The notes under the pieces: generated by a model
What the model was told of the DNA's origin: nothing
What the model saw: only the letters and a program-made list of their open reading frames with translations
The model's database searches: none
Part shown: piece by piece, positions 36,026 through 47,440 of the stretch
How the letters are laid out: each line of letters begins with the position of its first letter
How positions within the stretch are numbered: position 1 is the first letter of the stretch
Source of the DNA: Sipunculus nudus
Lineage: Eukaryota; Annelida; Sipuncula; Golfingiida; Sipunculidae
Length of the DNA: 64,000 nucleotides
NCBI GenBank assembly: GCA_026874595.1
Contig: CM049313.1
Coordinates: 47,500,159 to 47,564,158, forward strand
Direction of reading: 5' to 3'
Position numbers and translations under genes: made by a program

Positions 36026-37654
36026 TATATTTTTGTGGTAAAAAATAAATAAAATGTATGCATGATGTGGTGTTATCTGACAAGATTGAGATTTATGATG
36101 ATGCAATTGAGAAATATGAATCAACTTTTATATTCAGATATATCTAATACTTATAAAAGGAATTCGGTTCACGTTTGTTCGCAGTGTTCTCTATAACCGC
36201 GTTGTGTTCAATATTGTGCCATACATCATTTTAAAGGTTATTATCCCCGCAGTGACATAGGCGATATGAAAATAAATAATTTTTAATATACATATAATTT
36301 TTAGTGATTTTTCCGGTTTTTTTTACCGAGCACAGCCGAACTGCCTTCGGCAATCACCGGAATGCATGCATCTTGGTCACTTAACCTCTAACACTAAGGA
36401 CTATTGTTCATATGAATAATGCTTGCTTTCAATGAGGGATTTGACCCACGTGAGTGGACAGTAAAAGAGAAAAACACATGTTTCTCGCTTTATGAAATGG
36501 AAAGTTCAACCCAGGAGGATTAATGACAAACCTATTCAAGGTCCCAGTTTCAGGAATAGGGCTTGGGTGGTGTCGGGGGTTTCAGGCAAAAATGTGTCTG
36601 ATACGATGAAAAAAAAGGTTGCAGTGCACGGCTGCATGGCTGAAAATGGGATAAGGACCCACTGCACGGAGTCCCGCTGGGTCCACTTCTGCTACTTACG
36701 ATGTATGCATATTTCTGTTTCCTTCTTCAGGAACAGTTTCCTTGCATCGTACATTTAATTAATCTTTCATGTGTTCCTCACATCAACCTATTTTTTATAC
36801 GACTAACGATAGAAACCAGTCAAATATCAACAAAACACTGTATGCCTCCGCGTCTAATTCCGGTTCGCAATGTAAACCATCACTGACCAGGTCTTCAAGG
36901 TAAACATAACGGGATATGATTTTTGCCACATCCACAGCGCCACAAAATAACAGTAAAAATTATTTGTACATATCATATTCCGGGAGTATCCCACTAAAAA
37001 CTGTATTTTTTTTTAACTTTTATAATAAAAATTGAGCCAACATTCAATATCTCAGTAAATATATCTCCCAAACCGCGGTAAAAAGCCTGGTATACCGGGT
37101 TTATGAGCTAGTATGTTATATTGGAAATTATAGAAATATAAACTTAAATTAAAAAAAAAAAAATTGATAAAAAATGAGGATTTAATACAAACATTTGTTC
37201 ATTATTTTCCTGCCTCAGCAGAATTTAAGATCAGGCTTTGTTTGCCCTGTTTTATGTTGTTAATTAGTTAAATTCCAACTGTACACATTTCATTAAAAAA
37301 TACATATATATTTAATAATATATATCATACAAAAAAATAGATTCAATTGAACAAATGTGTAAACTACTGAAATGTCAACAGTTAATCATAAAGCAAATTA
37401 ATTATCATGGTAATAGTACAGATCATTTGTTCACGAACTGCTCACATGCTTTATTTCAACATTAGGTAACACATGGTCAGGTCACAAAATATTATTTGCA
37501 ACAATTTCTTGCTCATCAATACAAACCAAACACATAAACCAACCATGGCCTTTATTACCTCTTCCTCTTACACTTTATCTCCATTTGATATTATTTTAGA
37601 TTTTTACCTTCAAGGTCAACTTCAGCTGAGCACAGTGACCCATAGGTCCCTTGT
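36026..37654 (+). mobile_element. H4-type 3' part, copy A, with CTTGT terminus
   Basis: Aligned in order with 41340-42593: 'gttatctgacaagattgaga', 'tgaatcaacttttatattca', 'gcctcagcagaa', 'aggctttgtttgccctgt', 'tagattcaattgaacaaatg', 'caacaatttcttgctcatca', 'ttcaaggtcaacttcagctg'. The 3' end has CAGCTGAGC at 37623-37631, an imperfect hairpin gacccataggtcc, and CTTGT at 37650-37654. It is interrupted by the insertion at 36144-37111. Confidence 0.65.
36144..37111. mobile_element. 968-bp insertion of unknown type with 3-bp target duplication
   Basis: Copy B reads cagatatatgttatat without it; copy A reads cagatatat, then 968 bp, then tatgttatat. The likely target duplication is therefore TAT. The ends CTAATACTTATAAAAGG and (inverted) CTAGCTCATAAACCCGG share only a weak resemblance. 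Inside are a gccgaactgccttcggc hairpin near 36339 and a module near 36495-36655 related to 63480-63615. The 88-codon open frame at 36492-36758 matches nothing I know. Confidence 0.6.
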
Positions 37655-37679
37655 TTGTACAAGGTCATCAGTGCCTGTA

Positions 37680-38250
37680 TCACACTGAGGGCTACAAAAA
37701 ACTTCTTCTCTGAAACAATATGGCAAAATTCTTTAATATCGCACGATAATGATCCTAGGGTAGTGCTTTCTGAAGTTTGTTCAAATGGTCTCTTTTCAGT
37801 GACTTTTGGCTAAGTTATGGGAAGCTGAATTTAGTCATATGCCATAACAGCCCATTTTAACTCAGTGGCTACAAAGATCTTCTTCTCAAAAACCACTGGG
37901 CCAAATTCTTAAATCTCACACATTAATTATCCTCAGATGTTGATAATTCAAGTTTGTTCAAATGGTTTTGGTTCTGTGCTTTTTGGCTGAGTTACGGGAA
38001 GCTGAATTAGCCAGTTTGCTGTATCTTCCTATATGAGTTATAAACTTGCGAAACGTTTTTCGACTGATGCCACTGAAGCCAGTTTGTTAAATATTTTACA
38101 GGAATAATCCCCTTAATAATTCTTATAATAATTGTCATTAATGGTTCCACATGACTGATTTTTGGCTGAATTATGGAGATTGAATTGAGTCATTTTACCA
38201 TATATGTTAGCTGTGTGATGCTGTTACATCTAGCCTGTCACCAGTTTATC
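37680..38250 (+). repeat. degenerate tandem units of ~170 bp
   Basis: The order 'cttcttctc...aaac', 'ggccaaattctt', 'tttgttcaaatggt', 'ttttggctgagttacgggaagctgaatt' repeats about three times. It resembles the body of 34290-34766 and 9540-9700, so it is probably an eroded Helentron-like core. Confidence 0.5.
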
Positions 38251-38639
38251 AGCATCTATTACATCATGCCACTAGACATTTAGATTTCAGGTTATATTTG
38301 GTTAATATTGACAAGAAAGTTTTTTTTAAAAGCTTTTAAAAAATTTAGATTTATGATTTAAGTTATTCATCATACCAGGCAATGTTACAATCATAGATAT
38401 TCAGCTCTCTGTTGCTATATAAAGACAACTGTACATGGATTATGAATTATTGGTATCCCTACTCAACTTAATTTAAGAATTTGGCATCAATGATATTAAT
38501 CTGTATTTTAAATTTGCATATAGTATGCATCCGTAATAATTTTACATATATTCCTGATTTCTTTTTTATAAAATGTCAGCTGAAAAGCATTTTGTATTGT
38601 GAAAATAAATTTCAAAGTTATTTCAAGTAGGGACCACTT

Positions 38640-39030
38640 TTATGTACAGATGGCAGCACTTGGTTTACCATTGGCAGATTGCCAGTGCCTTGATGTTGGC
38701 CATTGGTCAAGATGATGTCAGCTCTATAAATAGTTTTGGCACAGTGCCAGGATTGGAAGAAGCGCAGCCAGGTATAGATCAAGAGTTAACTCAGTGCAGT
38801 AGCTGCATTCTATTTATAGCTTTGGCAGACTGCTCACTGCATCATATTTGGCACCAAAGTTCAGCCTGAATCTATTTATAGCTTTTGCAGACTGCCAACT
38901 GTGTCAGATTATGCAACAGGTCAAGAGTTCACACAGTGCTGCCAGGTACAGGTCAAAAGTTCACTCAGTCTAGCCAGGTGCAGGACAAGAGTTCTCTCAG
39001 TGCAGTAGCTTGAGGCAGCAATTTGTCACA
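38640..39030 (+). repeat. short imperfect tandem repeats
   Basis: 'tttggcagactgc' type words recur at about 38670-38900 and 'caggtcaagagttcactcagtg' type words at about 38770-39005. Unit length is irregular at 35-110 bp. The open frame 38642-38869 runs through it and is not convincing as a gene. Confidence 0.45.
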
Positions 39031-39149
39031 GGTCACTCGGGGAAACTGCCTTACTCACCTAAGCCTTGTCAGCCCAGTGCATCAAACTCTGGGGAAGTTT
39101 GATGTATTGGACTGATACCTGTCTATGCGTCTTGATGGTATTCTCATTT

Positions 39150-39400
39150 ACAAGACAGGTGGTGCCACCTACATTGACCTTTGCAGTGTATGCGCCTGCT
39201 TATTTCTACAGAGGAATTTGATATATCAGCCTAAAATTGGGTATGTTTATACATATCGGGTAGCTTTATAGTGTACAAAACTGGTAGCGCCACTTACAAT
39301 AATTTTTGCACAGTGTATGTCCCTGCTTATTTCACAAGAGGGGTTTGACATATCAGTCTGACATTGGGCATATGTATATATCTCTTTGTTTTATATAAGC
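39150..39400 (+). mobile_element. old, degenerate H1-like repeat units
   Basis: GGTGGTGCCACC at about 39160 and a decayed ggtagcgccact near 39285 are spaced like H1 units. The sequence between diverges strongly from the neighbouring intact copy, suggesting an older insertion into which or beside which copy 6 landed. Confidence 0.45.
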
Positions 39401-39404
39401 CTGT

Positions 39405-41127
39405 TGTATATAAAACAGAGTTTTGCGGATATACTATGTTTTCAGTAGGACGCCGACGCTGCCACCATCGCCGCATAGGTTTCCGGAGAACTCCTCCACC
39501 ACTGGGCAGAATTTTTTTTTAATTCGGAATTATGATCGGTCAAATGTGAACTGCTGCGCCCTCATTTTTGGTTGACCTCTGACCTTTCCTCTCTGCCCAG
39601 CATCCATTTGTGCATCTGTTTCCACACATAAACCCACATATCTCGGGAACCATTTGACAGATAAGGCTAAAGATTTTGCACAAATGTAGCCCTTGGAAAG
39701 CTTTATAACATATACTAAAAATGGTGGCACCACCTGCAACCATTTTTGCACAACTTCCATCTGTTCATCTGCCTTGGGATAAAAACACTCACGTCTCTGC
39801 ATTGGTTGGACTTATCCACCTGAAATTTTGCTTGTGTATACATCTTGGACAGCTTTCTTGATTTTGTGACAGGTGGCGCCACCTACATTCAGATTTACGC
39901 TGCAGACATCCAAGCTCATATCTCAGGAACCATTTGACCATTTGGGCAAAAATTTTGGGCATATCTCTTAATCATACACAAAATTGGTGGCGCCACCTGC
40001 CACCATTTTTGCACAGCGTCCATCTGTTCATCTGCCTTGGGATAAAAACACTCATATCTCTGCATTGGTTGGACTTATCCACCTGAAATTTTGCATGTTT
40101 ATACATCTTGGACAGCTTTCTTGATTGTATGACAGGTGGCACCATCTACATTCACGGTTAAGCTGCAGACATCCAAGCTCATATCTCGGGAACCATTTGA
40201 CCAGTTGGGCCAAAATTTTGCATGTGTATAGATCTCCCATAACTCTTTATCATATGCAAAACTGGTGCACCAACTGCAACCATTCTTGCACAGCGTCCAT
40301 CTGTTCATCTGCCTTGGGATAAAATCACTCATATCTCCACACTGGTTTGACTTATCCACTTGAAATTTTGCAGGTTTATACATCCTTGACAGCTTTCTTG
40401 TTTTATGACAGGTGGCGCCACCTACATTCAAATTTAGGCTGCAGACATCCAAGCTCATATCTCAGGAACCATTTGACCGATTTGGCAAATATTTTGCATG
40501 TTTATAGATCTCACATAGCTCTTTATCATACACAAAACTGGTGGTGCCAGCTGCAATCATTTTGGCACAGCATCGTCTGTTTGTTTGCCGTGGCATAAAA
40601 TCACTCATATCTCGGCAGAGGTTTGACATATCTGCCTAAAATTTTGCAGGTTTATACATCATGGATAGCTTTCTGGATTTTGTGGCAGGTGGCGCCACCT
40701 ACATTTATGTATACACTGCAGACATTCAGGCTTATATCTCAGGACTGGTTTGACATATCCCCTGAAATTTGGCATGTGTATAGATCTCTTATAGCCCTTA
40801 ATCATACACAAAATTGGTGGCGCCACCTGCCACAATTTTTGCACAGTGTCCGTCTGTTTTTCTGCCGTGGGCTAAAATCACTCATATCTCAGTAGTGGTT
40901 TGACTTATCTGCCTAAAATTTTGCATGTTTATACATCTTGGACAGCTTTCTGGATTTTATGGTAGGTGGCGCAACCTACATACACATTTTGGCTGCAGAC
41001 ATCCAGGCTATTATGCAACACACTTCACTCTATTTCCCCTTGCCACTCAATCCATCCCTCACTTCACCTTTCCTACTCTGAATTTGGCGGATACACATAG
41101 TCGCTTATTGACTACCCATATTCTAGT
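39405..41127 (+). mobile_element. H1 Helentron-like non-autonomous element, copy 6
   Basis: The 5' end is slightly damaged (TTGTATATAAAACAGAG, then ttttgcggata). The 3' end has GGCGGATAC, a hairpin region (gtcgcttattgactac) and CTAGT ending at 41127. Exact GGTGGCGCCACC occurs at 39872, 39986, 40411, 40688 and 40816, with decayed sites between. No protein is encoded. Confidence 0.82.
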
Positions 41128-41339
41128 TTTTGTGTTGTGTGCACCCATGCCAGAATTGCAGCAGTGATGTTTGTTTGTTTCTTGTTCTAAGTGTTTAGTA
41201 CTTGCATTGTTCATATACATGTTACACATGTTCTTGAAAAGTAATGGTCCAGCATTGAAGCATTATACCTGGTGTAATCTCATTGCACAGGTTCGCATTA
41301 GGCCTGTAGGCCTTGTTTTTCATATCACCAGCCCAATCT

Positions 41340-42593
41340 AATATATTTGTGGTAAAAATAAATAAACATTTGTATGCGTGATGTAGTGTTATCTGACAAG
41401 ATTGAGATTTATGATGATGCAATTTAGAATTATGAATCAACTTTTATATTCAGATATATGTTATATCAGAAATGTATAGAAATATAAACTTATAATAAAA
41501 AAAAATTGATGTGATAAAAAATGAGGATCTAATACAAACATTTGTTTCATTTTATCCTGCCTCAGCAGAAATAGAAATCAGGCTTTGTTTGCCCTGTATG
41601 TATATGCAGAAGTGTTGTTAATTGCACCATCTCTCCCCCCCCCCCCCCCCCCTGCTGCCATTGATTCCTGTGGACTAGGACATTAGCTTTTATTGTATGT
41701 GTAAAATTTATTTAATTAAAAATAATGAGATTAGAAAAAATTAAGATCTTATGAAACATATTCTTGCCTTAGGGGAATGGAACATAAAATGATCAGCTGT
41801 GTCCATCATCTCTCCATTATCAATAAATTTATATTAGTTATGAAATTTTTCCTATAAACACTGTTGGAATAATTTTGATATGCTATATGTGTTTGGAATT
41901 AAGCTATATAAGTCTGAAATTTGAAAGCAAATTATATATTCAGTTGTGTATCATTGCAGTTGTTAAATTAAAAAAAAAATTGATATAATAAATAAATTAA
42001 TAATAATTGAAACTTCATATATTATCAGCTTTGTTTGTCTACCAGTCTGTCTGTCCTTTTTCAAATATTAAGTAATTATAACTTTTTTTTATCCTGTAAA
42101 CATTTTTGAATTTAGTGAAAATCCTATGTATATACACTATTGTAATACAGATTATATGTTGGAACTCCCACCATTCCACCCCCCCCCCCACCCACCAAGT
42201 CCTTTCATCTGGGGACATTAGTTATATTTCAACTGTATAAATTTCATAAAATAAAAAAATACATATATTTAATAATATATATTATAAAAAAATAGATTCA
42301 ATTGAACAAATGTTAAACTTTACTGAAATGTCAACAGTTAACTTAAAAGCCAACTTATGAACATGGTAATAGTACAGATGATTCGTTCACAAACTGCTCA
42401 CATGCTTTAGTTTAATATTAGGAAACACATGGTCAGGTAACAAAATATTATTTGCAACAATTTCTTGCTCATCAATACAAACCAATCATATAAACCAACT
42501 ATGGCCTATATTACCCTTTCCTCTTACACTTTATCTCCATTTGGTATTATTTTAGAATTTTACCTTCAAGGTCAACTTCAGCTGAGCACAGTG
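41340..42593 (+). mobile_element. H4-type 3' part, copy B, truncated at the 3' hairpin
   Basis: Collinear with copy A (36026-37654) and lacking its 968-bp insertion. It holds extra sequence at about 41618-42215, which looks like degenerate tandem units with C-runs (41635-41652 and near 42180) and 'ggacattag' repeated. It ends in CAGCTGAGCACAGTG at 42579-42593 and then departs before the hairpin and terminus. Confidence 0.65.
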
Positions 42594-43955
42594 CAGAAAT
42601 GAAAGCATATTGATAATACCTCTATCTAAAATTTCCAGTGTGTTTATCTGAACAAATACTAAAGAGAAATATTTTTAACATTGAACAAACAATTTTACAT
42701 GTTTATTGTCTGATATGAAACATGCAACATACATGTGGAACACAATGTCTGTTTATGGGGCAACTATGAATTCTTGTGGAACAATTATAAGTTAGATGTT
42801 ACTTATATAACTGGGCAAGTACTTTCAAAAGTTTATGCCTAGCCCTGTTGACTGATTACACTCCAGGTTGATATATGGAGACCCAGGTACAATTTCATTT
42901 CAACTCTACATCATGCCCTTAGGGTCACTTCTTCAGGTGAAATAATAAACAAGCTTGGCCAACCAAGCAGCAAGTGATGCACCATTATCAGTGTCAGTTC
43001 CCTAGACACATCTTGTTCTGGTTTCTAGAAAGTTACTGAACAGCGCTTCAGCCTTGGGAGATCATTCAGGTTCCAAGCATTGATCTTTTTTCAAATTAAG
43101 TGTTTACAGGGGGAATAAGCCGATTTACTAGTATTGGCAAGTGTGGTAATTCTCTGGAGGGTTCAGATCTGTGATTTGGTAACATAATAATCTGGCGTTG
43201 AATATGTCGGACCACAAGAGAAATTCATTGCAGCCATGCCTTGAGAGTCGTTACAAAGAATAACTGATTACTCAAGTCTAAGTGATAATAACACTGAATC
43301 AGGGCTTAGGAAATTACGTATACAAACTTTAAATACCTATGAAAAGTTTTTCTTCTCTAGTTCTTTATTGAGACATTAGATCTTTTTAAAACTGTTTCCT
43401 GTTTACATTTATTTTAAGATTTTGAAAAAGTTCTCTCACTCTTTCCATTCAAATTACAAGCAATATGTCACACGACTAGGGATGTGAATGACCAGATTCT
43501 TTTAACTGTCAAACCAACTGGCTGAAACTCATGCTTACGTACACTCCAAAAAATAAATAAGACATGAGTTAACAAAAACAAATCAATATATTAAAGAAAA
43601 CATAAACCTGGGTGTCAGGGTAGAGGTTGCAATATGGTAGAATCTGAGTTTCTACTGATTCACAGTACAATCAGTCAACTTTAAGATACATCGAGCTTTG
43701 ACCACCAACAGTCCTTTGCTGGCATTCTGATTTAAAATTCAAGGCACAGTTATACGCAGCACTCACTAATTAGTGCACAGAAGATTCTATCTTGAATCAG
43801 AATAAATGTCTTTCACAGCTGATGTCCCCTGGAATCATCCAGCTCTAGGTAACTGAAAATACTTTCGCACAGTGATATCCAGTTCCTCTACAGTAACACC
43901 TTTCAATAATGTCCTCAGTCTGTTCCTGGGAGTGCCCACAACAGGTTTAAATTGC
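42594..43955. other. unique sequence, no gene seen
   Basis: No exon, RNA or repeat structure recognised. Confidence 0.4.
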
Positions 43956-44168
43956 CAGATTTACCAGTCCCTCAGCAGAAATGCAATACTTGCTCTGAAG
44001 TATATTACAGAGAAATCACTGCGGCCTTCCTCAGACACCAACAATCTTTGCTTATAGACATCATCTCACGGCTGTCTATAAACACTGATGCACGCAGGTC
44101 CACAGTGATTTCTCTGTAACAGACTTCAGAGCGAGTATTGCATTTCTGCTGAGGGACTGGTAAATCTG
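43956..44168. repeat. 66-bp inverted repeat with 81-bp spacer (long hairpin)
   Basis: Arms 43956-44021 and 44103-44168 are reverse complements with only about five mismatches (for example cagatttaccagtccctcag versus its complement ctgagggactggtaaatctg). The spacer contains a second small inverted repeat, tatagac...gtctata. A transcript would fold into a long, nearly perfect hairpin. Confidence 0.85.
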
Positions 44169-45455
44169 TGGGCTGATCAAACACTTGTAGTGAATTTTAG
44201 TCTTAATCACGTCTTATATATGCTTGCTGACATCACAAGTCCTGACTGTCTTCTGGCTAATCACCTTGTCCTGTTAAGCTGACTGCCAATTATTACATAT
44301 AAATCTTAATATGGACATGCCTCCAGAGACAAAACCCTAAGAAAACCAAACTCAACAGGTGATGACCCTTATAAGTCTACAACAAACAATTGTTACTTTA
44401 GAGACTGCTAAGCAGAGAAAGCTCCCATGATATTAAACTGCCCTCTGGTGAATGACACAATATCTTGCTCAGCTTTAGTTGCATCTTTACCGAATTTTCA
44501 ACTTTTCTTACAGAGGGATTTATATAGTATATAATAAATGGGAATCTTGAATACTGGAAATCAATATACAGCTAAGGGTTCAAACATTTACTAATTTACA
44601 TAAGATATGCTTACACTTTAGCATTGTGGCATCTAATTTTGTCACCTCAGCCAATCTGTCAATCAATCAAAGATGTGAAAGTGCCAACTCAGATTCAGCA
44701 GTAACCTGGGTATTTCTAGGTGATATCCCTACTCTAGCTGTTCCAACAATGTAAACATATGTGGCTCCTGAGCTTCTTAATAATTAATCAATAAATGAAG
44801 TTATATTCCTTTATATTCAGGCATAAAAAAGGCCATATAGAAAAAAGTAACAAATCCCATCTTTTGCTATTTATGTATATGAACTATTTCTATTCATTGG
44901 CAAATGCAATGGTCAGATATTCATTCAAGCCTGACTTGATTGGGACAAAACATGACTTCTTGTATTTAAGTCAGAAATTCTTGTTTCAGCCTTATAGGGT
45001 CGAGAATGAATTCAAATGCAGAGGTTTCAAATGGACCACAACCTTTATTAAATGCCACAGGTGTTATACCAAATGGTATTAGAGTCTCCCGACATTCAAG
45101 CTGAGCCAAAGAGTCCTGGGTATACAGATTAATCAGATGGTAATTTAAATGTACAAAATGTCAGAAGGATTATTAGCAACATTCCTGCATGCTGTGTTGC
45201 AGCTTGAGCTTCTCATAAGCTGGTATCAATAATTAGATCCAGATAAACAAGAAACCAGACTCAGCTTACTTGATATTCATGCAGCCATATTAATTTGTTG
45301 CTCCCCCCCCCTCGATGATGGTATTCCATCTCTAATTTCATGCACCAATGAGCTATATATTTCGATAGCTAGGTAAGTTTTTTTTCTTCACATGGTCATA
45401 ATTTCCATACTACATGTATTGAGTATTTATTCTTAGAAACATTATCTTTTCCATA
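44169..45455. other. unique sequence, no gene seen
   Basis: The 95-codon open frame at 44795-45082 is the best of the region but has no splice-site context or domain I recognise. Confidence 0.35.
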
Positions 45456-45634
45456 TACAATGAAACCAGTCTGAAAGAACATTTGTCATATAAAACCACC
45501 TGCATATTAAGTCCATCCTTTCAGGTGTTAATCAAAAGCATTCACATTGGTTGTGACTGACCTATCTAATAAGAACATCTGTGAATTAAGGCCACTGGTG
45601 ACATGGGTGGTTTCCTAACACAGGTTTCACTGTA
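45456..45634. mobile_element. short Tc1/mariner-like MITE
   Basis: The left end TACAATGAAACCagtctg and right end acacaggtttcacTGTA are inverted over about 12 bp; secondary inverted words (aaaccacctgcat, gggtggttt) lie just inside. Length about 179 bp, TA at both borders. Confidence 0.5.
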
Positions 45635-47264
45635 CTTCTGTACATGATTTGGAGACTAGTGGCAGGAATTGGTTTTGAAATGATAATAATTGATCATTGA
45701 AAAATAAAAACCACTGATGATCGATTATTAATTGTTTATTTTCTGTACTTTATTACCTTGAAATCTGCTGCATATTAGTATATAAAAGTATTGACCGCAG
45801 GATATAATCTGACATGTACAGCGGTACTCATAATGAAACCATCAATCCTCCAGCATCCAAGGTCGAATTGCTTTCAGACAATTGTTGGCTGCACTAAGAC
45901 CTGTTTTTATGGTATTTGTTACTTTGTGTTTGTATGTCTCTGACAGGACTGGATTCTTTACATGTCCATACATAATCATTTTTAATCATTTATGTAAAAA
46001 TGCAATTGATTTAATCGATTTCAAAAGTAACAGCCAATCATGGATTAATCGGCACACCACTAATGAAGACCATATCCCAGCACACAATCTGTTATTTCAA
46101 ATGACCATTTCAACATTAAAAACTTTTTTCATTCATTTATTTCCACAAATTCAGGTTACTTCTTGAAGACTATCTACAATATGTCTGTCTAGACTTTTGG
46201 GGGGACTACTTAAAGTGTAAGAGCTGCTGTGTATTGGTTTACCTTAATCTATTGATGTCTAAGTGTCTGTTTCACATACCTCCTGTACCAAGAAGTGGTT
46301 AATTGTCAGAGAGGGGCACTTGCTTTGGGGAATAATTTACCACGGTGGTCGCCAGACAGACGTTTATTTAGAGTACTTATTTCTCTTTGTGAAGATAGTG
46401 CTGCAGGGATTAAACGTCCTAAAGGTAGCATCCCTGGCAAAAACCACAAAATGAAAAAATTCACTTATTGACTCCATAATTGTAATTTAAAACCTGGTGC
46501 AGTGGTCTTTCTAATGCTACATGTGTTGATGAAGTTTCCAATAATTCTCTGGGGGGGGGGATGATACGGGAGGTGGTTTTGGATTATCTGGGTTGTCCAG
46601 TGGATAAAGATACCGGTAATAGTGGATTCTGTGAGAACTGTAACTGTATTAGAAAACCTGGACATTAGGAGGAGACATTTCTTTCTGTTTTTCCAGTTTC
46701 CTCAGGTTGCTAATGTCTTTGTTTGTGATAGCTTGTACTAAATCTCAAATGCAACTTATTTTAAAATCACAAATCCAATGGCACATTTCATAAATTCATG
46801 TGTACTTCCTGATGGTCTCTTAATTGTTTCCTTTGACAGGACTTCCTCATACTCTCATTTCAATATTTTGCTTGGTTTAAATGAGAAAAGTTAAGTGTTT
46901 GAAAATCTGCTAGTCTACTGCAACAAGACATGAGAGAAAGAAAACTTAGGGTACCCTTAAGGGGTGTTTGTGAACATGAATCAGTGTATCTGAGGTGGAT
47001 AACTAACGGCTGGATGACATGTAATCTTGAGAGCCACACTGGGTAAGACTGCCGTGGTATTGAAGTCCTCCTTGGCCAGTGCATGAAAGGATTCACTGAT
47101 GTAGATATAATTGAAAAATCAATTTGGGTGAACCTGTGAGAGGATTACTTTAGTAGTTTATGTACACTTGACATACAAAGGCCAACGGGCTGCTGGTATG
47201 GATCACTTTGAGGAATTTCCTTTATTTGTCTCATGGAAACCTGAGACGTCTACTCTGCTCTTTG
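45635..47264. other. unique sequence, no gene seen
   Basis: A G9 run near 46551 and scattered short open frames only. Confidence 0.35.
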
Positions 47265-47440
47265 GTAACATTAACCTCTACCAGGGAGGTTATGTTGTCA
47301 CCAATGTCTGTTTGTTTGTTAATTTGCTTTCCTTTTGGCAGGGTAATGCAATATATATATCAATTTCAATCGATTTCCATAAAGCTTTGTGAAGGGTTTG
47401 GAAGTGGGGAAAGGATTCAGTATCCAAATTTTTAACTGGG
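47265..47440 (+). repeat. 'GGAGGTTATGTTGTCACC' type dispersed repeat fragment
   Basis: The order acctctaccagggaggttat, gttgtcaccaatgtctgttt, gtttgttaatttg, gcagggtaatgcaa, atcgatttccataaagcttt is one I recall from repeats widespread in invertebrate genomes. The open frame 47168-47392 reading through it is therefore not taken as a gene. The attribution is from memory. Confidence 0.4.

Noticed and set aside
47168..47392. 74-codon open frame as a gene
   Set aside because: It reads through a dispersed repeat type I recall from other invertebrates.
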